Shown here piece by piece: positions 46,803-54,925 of a DNA stretch of 64,000 nucleotides; the stretch's first letter is position 1; each line of letters begins with the position of its first letter. The translations under genes were made by a program, and so were the position numbers. The notes under the pieces are model-generated. The model saw only the letters and a program-made list of their open reading frames with translations. It did no database searches and had not been told where the DNA came from. The DNA comes from an uncultured Bacteroides sp. (GTDB lineage: Bacteria > Bacteroidota > Bacteroidia > Bacteroidales > Bacteroidaceae), in the NCBI RefSeq assembly GCF_963677715.1, contig NZ_OY782495.1, positions 1,178,001-1,242,000 on the forward strand, in the 5' to 3' direction.

Positions 46803-47486
46803 ATGGCAAATCAAAAAAACCACCACGATTCATTAAATGTTGAAGAAGCACTCAGCCAGTCCGAAGCATTTATTCTTAAACACAAAACAGCAATCATCGG
46901 CTTTGTTGTCGGCGTTATTATCATAGTAGCCGGTGTTCTTATGTATAAAAACCTCTATCTGGCTCCGCGCGAATTGAAAGCACAAGCCGCTATCTTTAAA
47001 GGTCAGGAATACTTCGAACAAGATGCTTATGCACTTGCTTTAAACGGCGACAGTATCGGGTTCATCGGTTTTAATAAGATAGCCGATCAGTTTAGCGGAA
47101 CAAAATCGGCTAATCTGGCTAAAGCTTATGCCGGAATCTGCTACAAGAATATGGGTAAATACAATGAAGCTGTAAAAGCGTTGGAGGGATTTGACGGAGA
47201 CGATCAAATGGTAGCTCCTGCCATACTTGGTGCTACAGGCAATTGCTATGCAGAATTAGGCCAATTAGACAAAGCCTCTTCCACCTTGTTAAAAGCTGCC
47301 GACAAAGCAGACAATAATACATTGAGCCCTATCTTCCTTATGCAAGCCGGAGATATTTTGGTGAAACAAGGAAAATATGACGATGCTATAACAGCCTATA
47401 CTAAAATCAAAGACAAATATTTCCAGTCTTATCAGGCTACGGACATCGACAAATATATCGAGCGTGCCAAGCTTCTGAAAAAATAA
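46803..47486 (+). CDS. TPR protein with one membrane anchor (YfgM-like)
   Basis: 227 residues. A cytoplasmic N-terminal stretch is followed by one membrane helix (TAIIGFVVGVIIIVAGVLMY, about 29-48) and then tetratricopeptide repeats: SANLAKAYAGICYKNMGKYNEAVKAL (in parts), GATGNCYAELGQLDKASSTLLKA, and MQAGDILVKQGKYDDAITAYTKI. The layout is that of YfgM, a periplasmic SecYEG-associated chaperone factor, but homology to a particular member is not proven. It lies between recF (divergent) and ribH (128 bp downstream). Confidence 0.82.
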   Translation: MANQKNHHDSLNVEEALSQSEAFILKHKTAIIGFVVGVIIIVAGVLMYKNLYLAPRELKAQAAIFKGQEYFEQDAYALALNGDSIGFIGFNKIADQFSGTKSANLAKAYAGICYKNMGKYNEAVKALEGFDGDDQMVAPAILGATGNCYAELGQLDKASSTLLKAADKADNNTLSPIFLMQAGDILVKQGKYDDAITAYTKIKDKYFQSYQATDIDKYIERAKLLKK

Positions 47487-47517
47487 GCATATTTGATGAG
47501 GTAATAATATCACCTTC

Positions 47518-47570
47518 AAAATAGCGCAGATTTCCGCAGATACTGAATCTACGAAAATTCTGCGCTATTT
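47518..47570 (+). terminator. Hairpin between the TPR gene and ribH
   Basis: AAATAGCGCAGA (47518-47529) is perfectly complementary to 47559-47570, 12 bp, with a 29-nt loop. The T-run is weak (ATTTCATTT). Confidence 0.55.
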
Positions 47571-47614
47571 CATTTATATCCTCTTAACAAACTAAATTTT
47601 ATATACTTACACTT

Positions 47615-48109
47615 ATGGCAACAGCTTATCATAACCTCTCTGACTACGATTTTAATTCTGTGCCCCGGGCAGAAGAGATGAAATTCGGAATCGTAGTGTC
47701 CGAATGGAATAGTAAAGTGACACGCGCGCTGCTAGACGGCGCACTGAGCACCCTCAAGAAACACGGTGCAAAGACCGAAAATATCTTCGTTAAAACCGTA
47801 CCCGGCAGTTTCGAATTAGTATTCGGAGCCAACCAAATGATTGAATATAGCGATCTCGATGCAGTGATTATTCTTGGGTGCGTTATTAAAGGAGATACGC
47901 CTCATTTTGACTACGTATGCATGGGGGTAACTCAGGGAGTAGCCCAACTAAACGTAAATGGCGATGTACCAGTGATTTACGGTTTAATCACCACTAACAC
48001 CATGGAACAGGCCGAAGACAGAAGTGGTGGAAAGCTAGGTAACAAAGGCGATGAATGCGCAATTACCGCTATAAAAATGATAGACTTTGCTTGGAGTTTA
48101 AGCAAATAG
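47615..48109 (+). CDS. ribH: 6,7-dimethyl-8-ribityllumazine synthase
   Basis: 164 residues. RibH makes the lumazine precursor of riboflavin from the pyrimidinedione and dihydroxybutanone phosphate. Active-site segments are present: [17 protein letters not shown] (about 28-44), [31 protein letters not shown] (with the catalytic His) and [22 protein letters not shown] promoter for the downstream tRNA pair overlaps its end. Confidence 0.96.
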   Translation: MATAYHNLSDYDFNSVPRAEEMKFGIVVSEWNSKVTRALLDGALSTLKKHGAKTENIFVKTVPGSFELVFGANQMIEYSDLDAVIILGCVIKGDTPHFDYVCMGVTQGVAQLNVNGDVPVIYGLITTNTMEQAEDRSGGKLGNKGDECAITAIKMIDFAWSLSK

Positions 48110-48112
48110 TTG

Positions 48113-48120
48113 TATCTTTG
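48113..48120 (+). promoter_or_regulatory. Promoter -7 element TATCTTTG for the tRNA pair
   Basis: Directly after the ribH stop, 20 nt before tRNA-Tyr. A TTTG at 48086-48089 lies 23 nt further upstream, slightly long for a -33 element. Confidence 0.65.
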
Positions 48121-48139
48121 CACCGCATTAGAAAATAAA

Positions 48140-48222
48140 GGGCAAATACCAGAGTGGCCAAATGGGGCAGACTGTAAATCTGCTGTCTTTCGACTTCGGT
48201 GGTTCGAATCCATCTTTGCCCA
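48140..48222 (+). tRNA. tRNA-Tyr (anticodon GTA)
   Basis: 83 nt class II tRNA. The acceptor stem GGGCAAA (48140-48146) pairs with TTTGCCC (48215-48221), discriminator A at 48222. The anticodon stem GCAGA/TCTGC encloses loop CTGTAAA with anticodon GTA. A long variable arm (TGTCTTTCGACTTCGG region) and the T-loop TTCGAAT are present. CCA is not encoded. Confidence 0.97.
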
Positions 48223-48231
48223 CTTCTAATT

Positions 48232-48304
48232 GCGGAAGTAGCTCAGTTGATAGAGCATTAGCCTTCCAAGCTGAGGGTCGCGGGTTTGAGTCCCGTCTTC
48301 CGCT
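48232..48304 (+). tRNA. tRNA-Gly (anticodon TCC)
   Basis: 73 nt, nine bases after tRNA-Tyr. The acceptor stem GCGGAAG pairs with CTTCCGC (48297-48303), discriminator T. The anticodon loop CTTCCAA carries TCC, the T-loop is TTTGAGT. CCA is not encoded. Co-transcribed with tRNA-Tyr and closed by a terminator at 48310. Confidence 0.97.
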
Positions 48305-48309
48305 CTACG

Positions 48310-48339
48310 AGAGAATCTGAAATCAGATTCTCTTTTTTT
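48310..48339 (+). terminator. Rho-independent terminator after the tRNA pair
   Basis: Perfect 10-bp stem AGAGAATCTG (48310-48319) and CAGATTCTCT (48324-48333), loop AAAT, then seven T. Confidence 0.93.
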
Positions 48340-48349
48340 ATGTCTCTCC

Positions 48350-48515
48350 GGATCTTATTCCCGTATTTGTACATAGCCAAATCTAGATGATCATCTAAAA
48401 TCGTTCTGATCAATCCTTTTTCTCGATTTTTATATCTATCAACATTGCTCCATGTTCAATATGCAATATTAAAAGCCTCCGACCAACCACCAGAAGTTGC
48501 CGTTGTTATCCAAAC
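48350..48515 (-). pseudogene. Possible remnant of a secreted FISUMP/DUF1566-like domain
   Basis: Reading the minus strand from 48515 gives VWITTATSGGWSEAFNIAY, an in-frame TGA, then TWSNVDRYKNREKGLIRTIL. The order of a Ser/Trp-rich segment, AFNIAY and a final K/R-rich piece ending in IRTIL resembles the C-terminal pattern (W-S-S-T, A-Y-N-V-x-F, N-K-N-x-x-x-x-V-R) of FISUMP/DUF1566 surface proteins. There is no start codon, one stop interrupts it and both ends fade. This is a weak pattern match, not a firm identification. Confidence 0.25.
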
Positions 48516-48600
48516 ATTTTTTTTACTTAACATCTCTTACAGACACGGATTTCACCTACAACATCATGGCTTTCGGCTTCTATCCATTAATAAAAATTGT

Positions 48601-48672
48601 AACGGAAGATAGATTTGAACTACTGACCTTCAGGCTATGATCCTAACGAGTTTCCATTACTCTATCCCTCAA
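48601..48672 (-). pseudogene. Decayed tRNA-Met-like sequence (anticodon CAT)
   Basis: On the minus strand the sequence folds as a tRNA: D-arm GAGT/ACTC, anticodon stem TTAGG/CCTGA with loop ATCATAG (anticodon CAT), variable AGGTC and T-loop TTCAAAT. The acceptor stem has at least two mismatches and the first T-stem pair is A-C, so a working tRNA is unlikely. It resembles initiator-type tRNA-Met genes. It lies about 300 bp from two intact tRNA genes on the other strand. Confidence 0.6.
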
Positions 48673-48785
48673 TATCAGCACATACACGTTTTTGCACATG
48701 CGATATACATATTAATATGTTTTCATGTTTTTTTAAGATATTCCCCCAAAGAAAATAAAGAAGAATATCATTTTTGGAATAAAAA

Positions 48786-48828
48786 GACACAAAGCCCTCC
48801 GCCACAGTACATCGTGACGAAGGGCTTT
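48786..48828 (-). terminator. Terminator of the PUL, after the GH92 gene
   Basis: AAAGCCCT (48791-48798) pairs with AGGGCTTT (48821-48828), extended inwards by CAC/GTG. The minus strand continues with GTGTCTTTTT, a T-rich tail. Confidence 0.78.
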
Positions 48829-48863
48829 ATTCCTAGTCCAAGAGAGAATCTATCTTTATTTTA

Positions 48864-51137
48864 TTATTGTTTTAAAGGTTTATCCCCCATTGTCAACTCA
48901 AGGGTGTTGCCATTCATAAGTTCCTGATGGGTAAAGAAAGGTTTAGCCAGTTTTTTGCCATTCAGTTTGATATCCTGTATGTATTTATTAGTGCGGCTAT
49001 TATGATGTGCCACGACGGTAAAATCCTTCCCATTTATCAAATGTATGGTGACTTCATCAAACAACGGACGTCCGATGGAATAAACAGGCTTCCCGGGACA
49101 TACCTGATAAAAGCCCATAGCATTGAGCACAAACCATGCCGACATCTGCCCGCAATCTTCATTACCGGGAAGCCCGTTCGGATCATTCGCATAAAGCGTA
49201 TATAACACGCGATCCACTAATTCCTGCGTTTTATAGGGCTGCCCCACATAGTTATAAAGATGCGTGATGTGATGACTTGGTTCATTTCCATGAGCATATT
49301 GTCCTATTAACCCGGAAATATCAACGGACGTTCTGGTTCCTTCCAAGGTAGAATCGGCCGTAAACAGAGAATCGAGCTTTCCAATAAAAGCTTTACGCCC
49401 ACCCATCAATTTCACTAGTCCATCCACATCATGGGGAACAAACCACGTCCACTGCCATGCCGTGCCTTCACAATAATCATCATTACGATGATTGGAAGAA
49501 CGAGGATTGAACGGAACACGCCAATTGCCCTTACTATCCAACCCTCTCATAAAGTGGGTGGAAGGATCAAAATAAATTTCGTAGCCCTTGGCAAAAGCCA
49601 TGTACTTATCGTGAGTTTCTTCATCTCCCAACGCTTCGGCCAGAACGGAAATACACCAGTCATCATAAACATATTCCAAAGCTTTGGCTACCGACTCATT
49701 ATCCTTGTCGCAAGGCACATACCCAATCTTATTTTTCCAGTATTTAGCCTTTGGCATCAGATGAGGCAACACCAACGGCGGACACAAGATCCCCACAGTG
49801 TCATATTCCGCAGCACGGAGACAAGCCTTGTAAGCTTCCTGCACGTCAAAATTGCGATACCCCTTCACATAAGAATCAGCAATCACCGAAGCCGCATGGT
49901 AACCGATCATCGTCCCCGTGTAGTTACCGGCAAGCTCCCACATAGGCAGTATTCCCCCCTCCCTGTATTTCAGGATCAGCGAACGGATAAACGCCTCGTT
50001 CAACTTGGGATCTATAATCGTCATCAACGGATGGTAAGCACGGAAAGTATCCCACAAAGAGAAAATTGTATATACAGGCTTATCCACACTACCCTGATGA
50101 GGCTTCAAATCCATACCCAGATAGCGTCCGTCCGCATCGGTAAAAAGATTGGGTTGCATCCCCGTATGATAAAGAGCCGTGTAAAACATAGTGCGCAAGC
50201 TGGTATCTTTGGTCTTGATATCTATCTTGGAAAGATAAGCATTCCACTCACTGCGGGCCGCCCGGCGCACTCCGTCAAAGTCCCATCCCGGTATCTCCGA
50301 TTCCACGTTTTTCCGTGCACCGTCCATGTCCACCGCCGAGACTCCTATTTTAACCAATACCTGTTCGCCCGCTTTAGTCTGGAAATGCAACAGGACCTTA
50401 GCCGTGGGAAGCAGGGGACCACCCTTATCCAATGCCATGGAATCGGTGACCATAGTGTATGTAAACGGCTTTGAGAACTTGGCATAAAAATTAATATACT
50501 GGTCGAAAGCCCAGTACACCGTTTTCTTATGACCGCGTATTTCCGTATTACTAACCACCTCCAACTCCATCTCTTCGTTCTTCTGACGTTGCAAACTATA
50601 ATCCAGATCAAGAATAAAGCCGGCATCCTGTGCCTCCGGAAAAGTATAACAGTGAATGGCCGCACGCTTGGTAGCCGTTAATTCGGCTTTCACCTTATAC
50701 CGGTTCAGGAAAACGGAATAATACCCCGGTTCCGCAACCTCATTCTTGTGCGAAAATGCGGAACAATACGCCATTTGCTGACTTTCACTCCCCATAGAAT
50801 GATAATCCTGACGCCCTACCGTGGGCATTAGCAGTACATCTCCGTAATCGGCACACCCCGTACCACTGACATGAGTATGCGAAAAGCCATTAATTGTGGT
50901 GTCCGGATAATAATAACCGGAACAGGCATCCCATTCATAAATACGCGTGTCCGGACTTGGCTGAATCATCCCGTTGGGAACTACTGCACCGGGATAAGTA
51001 TGTCCGTGCCCGCCGGTACCTATAAACGGATTAACGTATTGTGCATAATCCGGGACGGTTGGAGTACAACTATAAATTAGTCCCAACAGTAAAAGTCCGT
51101 TTAAAAGCCTGTCATAGAATCTTGCTTTTTTCTTCAT
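48864..51137 (-). CDS. GH92 family alpha-mannosidase, lipoprotein
   Basis: 757 residues. The lipobox LLGLIYSC (Cys about 24) suggests anchoring to a membrane facing the periplasm or surface. The start of the mature chain (YVNPFIGTGGHGHTYPGAV), GFSHTHVSGTGCADYGD, the catalytic-domain segment CEGTAWQWTWFVPHD and GLPGNEDCGQMSAWFVL identify GH92, a calcium-dependent family of exo-alpha-mannosidases. It is the last gene of the PUL and the only mannosidase in it. The linkage (alpha-1,2 or other) cannot be told. A 136-bp gap with complementary segments precedes it. Confidence 0.95.
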   Translation of the reverse strand: MKKKARFYDRLLNGLLLLGLIYSCTPTVPDYAQYVNPFIGTGGHGHTYPGAVVPNGMIQPSPDTRIYEWDACSGYYYPDTTINGFSHTHVSGTGCADYGDVLLMPTVGRQDYHSMGSESQQMAYCSAFSHKNEVAEPGYYSVFLNRYKVKAELTATKRAAIHCYTFPEAQDAGFILDLDYSLQRQKNEEMELEVVSNTEIRGHKKTVYWAFDQYINFYAKFSKPFTYTMVTDSMALDKGGPLLPTAKVLLHFQTKAGEQVLVKIGVSAVDMDGARKNVESEIPGWDFDGVRRAARSEWNAYLSKIDIKTKDTSLRTMFYTALYHTGMQPNLFTDADGRYLGMDLKPHQGSVDKPVYTIFSLWDTFRAYHPLMTIIDPKLNEAFIRSLILKYREGGILPMWELAGNYTGTMIGYHAASVIADSYVKGYRNFDVQEAYKACLRAAEYDTVGILCPPLVLPHLMPKAKYWKNKIGYVPCDKDNESVAKALEYVYDDWCISVLAEALGDEETHDKYMAFAKGYEIYFDPSTHFMRGLDSKGNWRVPFNPRSSNHRNDDYCEGTAWQWTWFVPHDVDGLVKLMGGRKAFIGKLDSLFTADSTLEGTRTSVDISGLIGQYAHGNEPSHHITHLYNYVGQPYKTQELVDRVLYTLYANDPNGLPGNEDCGQMSAWFVLNAMGFYQVCPGKPVYSIGRPLFDEVTIHLINGKDFTVVAHHNSRTNKYIQDIKLNGKKLAKPFFTHQELMNGNTLELTMGDKPLKQ

Positions 51138-51210
51138 CTCTTTTTATTAACTTTTTCAACATCCAGTAAATAAAGCCCATCCATATACATAAATAAGAAT
51201 ACATCATGAA

Positions 51211-51260
51211 AAGGCTTTATTTAAGCAGATGTGTCAAAGTTCCAATCAAAGCCTTGACAC
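51211..51260 (-). promoter_or_regulatory. Interleaved complementary segments in the gap before the GH92 gene
   Basis: On the minus strand GTGTCAA (51260-51254) can pair with TTGACAC (51237-51231), and AAGGCTTT (51255-51248) with AAAGCCTT (51218-51211). The two helices interleave and share two bases, so they form a pseudoknot or two alternative structures; the second ends in CCTTTTC and resembles a weak terminator. Confidence 0.5.
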
Positions 51261-51273
51261 ACCCACCCTTCAT

Positions 51274-52266
51274 CTATTCATTTCCTACCGCATCGCAGAA
51301 ATAGCCGGCATATAGCTTTTCTTCCGCGTCATTGACATAAGAAAATATTCCCCAAATGTTCGTTCCGTCATTCTTCACAATTTTCAAAGTTACCGGTGTA
51401 TTGACTTCACTGCTCCACGTGTGATAAACAAAATTACCATCCTCTTTATCCCCTACGAATTTATCTCCTGCAAAATCAACATAACACCAATAATAACCAT
51501 AATAGTCCCAACCATACCGTTGCTTACCGTCATCAGTCTTCTGATTCAGATAAGTATAGTACGAGGCATCTATTCTGGAATTGTTATAATAATAACGTCT
51601 GGTGTTATCGCTCATGATGGTTGCCAGATCTTCATCCGAGAAAGGCTCTAGCGATGCGGTGACCTTAACGGCAATGCTGGCCGACAAACCCGAGCAATCC
51701 GTTACCGTGACATTGGCCGTGTATTCATCCTTCTTGGAAGTTGCCGCCATACTGATCTCTCCGTCTTCATCAACAGACACCGAAACCGCCGAATTATCGG
51801 AAACCGCCGCATAACCACCATTACCTAATACAACGTTGGCCTTTGATGTTGCGGAATTACCCAACGGAGTCACCAAATCGAAAGATACAGTACTTAACTT
51901 AAGTGTGTCTGTGGTATAAACACTGACAGGTACCTTGCGATAACGACTGTATTTATCCGAAACAATGAGTGAAGTCTGACCATTTTGCAGCCCTTCCACT
52001 TTAATCACCCCGTCGGTTACCTCAGCCGTGGCCACACTAGAGTCCAGAATAAAGGCGTTATATTCGCCTCCACCCTCTTTCACATCCACATTCACTTTAT
52101 TATCAGGACCTATTTTCACTTTTATTAAATCCTGTGCAAGGACAAACTCGGGAACCTCGTCTTCAGTAGGTTTAGGCACATTATCATCGTCGTCACCACA
52201 CCCTATAAAACTCATAGAGGAAAACACGATCATCAGTGAAAATATAATTTTATTTGCGATTCTCAT
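51274..52266 (-). CDS. Ig-like lipoprotein, probable surface glycan-binding protein
   Basis: 330 residues. Lipobox SFIGC (Cys at 23) followed by an acidic GDDDDN tract, a type of signal seen on surface-exposed Bacteroides lipoproteins. Two bacterial Ig-like repeats are visible: VKEGGGEYNAFILDSSVATAEV with QTSLIVSDKYSRYRKVPVSVY, and LGNGGYAAVSDNSAVSVSV with AANVTVTDCSG-like ending. The last third (from about 215, rich in Tyr: RRYYYNNSRIDASYYTYLN) is unassigned. By position between a GH18 enzyme and GH92 it is probably a glycan-binding lipoprotein. Confidence 0.7.
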   Translation of the reverse strand: MRIANKIIFSLMIVFSSMSFIGCGDDDDNVPKPTEDEVPEFVLAQDLIKVKIGPDNKVNVDVKEGGGEYNAFILDSSVATAEVTDGVIKVEGLQNGQTSLIVSDKYSRYRKVPVSVYTTDTLKLSTVSFDLVTPLGNSATSKANVVLGNGGYAAVSDNSAVSVSVDEDGEISMAATSKKDEYTANVTVTDCSGLSASIAVKVTASLEPFSDEDLATIMSDNTRRYYYNNSRIDASYYTYLNQKTDDGKQRYGWDYYGYYWCYVDFAGDKFVGDKEDGNFVYHTWSSEVNTPVTLKIVKNDGTNIWGIFSYVNDAEEKLYAGYFCDAVGNE

Positions 52267-52298
52267 AATTTACTTGTTTTAAGAGTTACTTTTATTTC

Positions 52299-53729
52299 TT
52301 AGTTCCAGTCTTTAGGATACTTCACACCGTCGAAAACCAATTCATCATCATAAAAAGCGCTTGCCACCCTTTGCATTGCAGGCAACTGAACACTTTCAAA
52401 GTTTGCACGATTAGGATCCAAAGAGAAAATCATGTGCGACAAGTAACCGTTATCCCGCATTTTCCTCAAATTCGCCTCAGTGGCCGTACGCCCCTGATAG
52501 AATTCCTGGGAATACTGTCCCATATTGGATTTCGGCATACCCGGGAAAGAGCTTGTCAAATCCGAAGCAACACCGTAGTCCTCCAATGCATAATCCACGA
52601 ATTCCCCCGATTGTACCCCGTCAACAGAGGGCAAACTACTAGTGGTGCTATAAGCATAAACCACAATCCACCTATCAGGTTGTGCCTTTTTCACCTCGTA
52701 ACAAAGACGGGCGGCGGGATCTTTACCAGGATATACAAATCCCGGAGTGATGTTACTATACTCATAAGAGGAATATTCATCATCCACAAAAATACCGTCC
52801 AAATGATATGCATCGCACATCGCTTTCACTTCCTTAGCAAAGTCCTTCGCCGTCTCATCGGACAGATTCGCAACACCGGAACGGTCATGATTACCCATTA
52901 TTCCGAGAATAATTTTTATACCCCTATCCTGCAAAGGTTTCAGGTAATGATCGCGATGGTCGAGAATGGCCTGCACATTTTCATTATTGAATACATACAC
53001 ACGTCCCGTCTCCGGATCATAATTAATGTTGGCGGAGAAAAGGATTAAAGCATCAAACAGCGGTTTGCCATTACTCTTGAGCGTGAAACTCAAATTACCC
53101 AACGGATTGGCATCGTTTACCTCCATACAACTGAACACCTTTACACCAGGCTGTCCATCAACGTACTTCGTACAATCGGGTATTCCTGTCAGGTCTTTCA
53201 CAAAGATCAGACGGGTCTGATCTTGTTCCGCCAGCTTGAAGTCACCGGAAGTGACCTTCATACGCAAAGGAATAACATAATCCTTATCGGAAGAAAGACT
53301 ACCATCCGAAACAAAAGAGATTTTCATTCCGGGCGACTGAGCAATCCCTACAGGCAGGTTAATAGTTCCGTCGTTTTCCAAAGTCACTTCACTTTGGGGA
53401 AAAGCTTCATACGCCGTACCATTTTCGGCATTATAGTCCTTAAGTACGGTCTCGTCGTAAGATACGGCTACCGTAGCCGCAGCCCCCAACTTGGCTGTTG
53501 TTCTCAGGTAAAAAGAAATATCGCCGGTGCTCCGAAAGTCCACGTTCGAGAACATGCGCTTCCCGAAACTATCGCTTATGTATCCCATCACACTTCCGTC
53601 ACCCGTTTCATATCTGCTTTCATCTACCTTTCCGACCACAATATCATCGGAACAAGAGGCAAACAAACTGCCTGACAACACGAATGCTGCAATCCAATAT
53701 TTCAAATTCATATCATTAAAGTATTTCAT
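52299..53729 (-). CDS. DUF1735-GH18 endo-beta-N-acetylglucosaminidase, surface lipoprotein
   Basis: 476 residues. Signal peptide with lipobox SLFASC (Cys at 26). The start at 53729 is backed by AAGGA upstream; an internal ATG at 53711 is the alternative. Residues 45-175 are a DUF1735-type beta domain and 195-476 a GH18 barrel. The catalytic strand reads DGIFVDDE (311-318): the second Asp of DxxDxDxE is Phe, but D316 and the acid E318 remain, as in EndoH/F1-like enzymes acting on N-glycans. Length and layout match B. thetaiotaomicron BT_3987 as I recall it, a high-mannose-specific enzyme. Expected role: cutting the chitobiose core to release the glycan at the cell surface. Confidence 0.88.
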   Translation of the reverse strand: MKYFNDMNLKYWIAAFVLSGSLFASCSDDIVVGKVDESRYETGDGSVMGYISDSFGKRMFSNVDFRSTGDISFYLRTTAKLGAAATVAVSYDETVLKDYNAENGTAYEAFPQSEVTLENDGTINLPVGIAQSPGMKISFVSDGSLSSDKDYVIPLRMKVTSGDFKLAEQDQTRLIFVKDLTGIPDCTKYVDGQPGVKVFSCMEVNDANPLGNLSFTLKSNGKPLFDALILFSANINYDPETGRVYVFNNENVQAILDHRDHYLKPLQDRGIKIILGIMGNHDRSGVANLSDETAKDFAKEVKAMCDAYHLDGIFVDDEYSSYEYSNITPGFVYPGKDPAARLCYEVKKAQPDRWIVVYAYSTTSSLPSVDGVQSGEFVDYALEDYGVASDLTSSFPGMPKSNMGQYSQEFYQGRTATEANLRKMRDNGYLSHMIFSLDPNRANFESVQLPAMQRVASAFYDDELVFDGVKYPKDWN

Positions 53730-53763
53730 AATTTATCCTTCTTGTGATTAATAAGGTTATCTG

Positions 53764-54909
53764 TTATTGGGGCAATGAAACCGTATCCCATCTCATATCC
53801 GCGTTTGCCACCACTGTATTCGCGTTTCCGGTATGGTCTGCTACAACCTTCCCACTACCTTCATCAAATCTCCAGTATGCGACCAGTCCTTCACTATCAG
53901 GTGCCACCACATAATAGTGATCTTTCGCTTTAATTTCATCAACCGTAAGCACACGGTTCCAGACGCGGACCTCACAAATATCCCCTTCCAACCAACGGGT
54001 ATCATCATAAGACTTTCCGATATAGAAACTACTGGAAGCCCAATTTACTGAACTACGATAACTGGTATACTGTGTGGAACCTTTCCTCACCCCGTTCAAG
54101 TAAAACTCAACGGCTCCATCGGTAGAACTATATGTTGCTGCTATATGCACCCATTCGTTGATCGGTATCTGCCAAGATGCATCCGTCACATTTCCATTGG
54201 AAGTAGCCAGCTGAAGCTGGTTGTCGGATACTCCGGCATCACCCACACGGAACAGGAAGTTACCTTCAATTCCCATCACCGTACTGATGAGCTTTCCAAA
54301 CTGATCTATCCGGACCAACGCTTCAATAGTCAATTGACTCAAGTTATTTAGAGTAGAGGATCCGGGGTTTTGCAAAGCCAGATAGTTGTTGGTGACGTTA
54401 GCAACCGTATTAATCAACGCCGCACCTTTAATCACAAAATAGGAAGTACGGGTACTTTTCAAGAAGTCGATATTCGAATCGCCCACCGTAACCGGCAAAA
54501 CATAAACCAAATCACGATCAAGTTCGGATAAGTTTTTAAAGTGAACCACCACATCATTACCTTCCATTGCACCTGCTTCAATCACGGAAACATCATCGGA
54601 TATTTCATAATTCTCACTCGGAACAATGATGGCTTGTTCACCATAAATCATATTATATTCATCCACCAAAGAAGAATCGGCCTTATAAGTCACTCTCACA
54701 TCAGTAACTTCAGGCTTGGCTATCTGCGTCTTAATAACAGCATCTTCTACATCATTAGTCCCTTTAAGCAGAATCGTACCTACCTTGGATGAACTTGTAA
54801 AAGCCTTATTATCGTAGTTTTTCATATCATCACTGCACGATGAACATACGACCGATATGCCGAATGTCAAAAGTAACAAAATAGATAAATTGTTTATTAT
54901 ATGTTTCAT
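53764..54909 (-). CDS. DUF1735 and LamG-domain surface lipoprotein
   Basis: 381 residues from the ATG at 54909; a longer frame to 54948 is unsupported and overlaps the upstream gene. Lipobox SVVCSSC near residue 27. Residues 35-165 form a DUF1735 domain and about 185-360 a concanavalin A-like LamG domain (LTIEALVRIDQFGKLISTV, INEWVHIAATYSSTDGAVEFYLNG, GDICEVRVWNRVLTVDEI). LamG folds bind carbohydrates, so this is likely a glycan-binding surface protein supporting the neighbouring GH18 enzyme. The gap to the upstream gene is 16 nt. Confidence 0.85.
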   Translation of the reverse strand: MKHIINNLSILLLLTFGISVVCSSCSDDMKNYDNKAFTSSSKVGTILLKGTNDVEDAVIKTQIAKPEVTDVRVTYKADSSLVDEYNMIYGEQAIIVPSENYEISDDVSVIEAGAMEGNDVVVHFKNLSELDRDLVYVLPVTVGDSNIDFLKSTRTSYFVIKGAALINTVANVTNNYLALQNPGSSTLNNLSQLTIEALVRIDQFGKLISTVMGIEGNFLFRVGDAGVSDNQLQLATSNGNVTDASWQIPINEWVHIAATYSSTDGAVEFYLNGVRKGSTQYTSYRSSVNWASSSFYIGKSYDDTRWLEGDICEVRVWNRVLTVDEIKAKDHYYVVAPDSEGLVAYWRFDEGSGKVVADHTGNANTVVANADMRWDTVSLPQ

Positions 54910-54925
54910 AATAGCAGTTCCTCTT

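Larger units (their letters stand above)
48340..48863. other. Intergenic region of about 525 bp with relics
   Basis: Between the tRNA terminator and the GH92 gene. It contains the protein-like remnant (48350-48515), the tRNA-like relic (48601-48672) and the GH92 terminator (48786-48828). The rest is AT-rich with no gene. I see no terminal inverted repeats or integrase that would identify a past mobile element. Confidence 0.55.

Noticed and set aside
48541-48600. Second tRNA-like relic beside the tRNA-Met-like one (GTAGG and AAATCC words)
   Set aside because: Only the T-arm-like part is recognisable; no anticodon stem or acceptor stem can be drawn.
48636-48927. 96-codon plus-strand frame before the GH92 gene
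   Set aside because: Overlaps the tRNA relic and the PUL terminator, and no family match is apparent.
49431-50474. 347-codon plus-strand frame inside the GH92 gene
   Set aside because: Lies fully opposite the GH92 catalytic core and shows no family features; long only because of codon bias.
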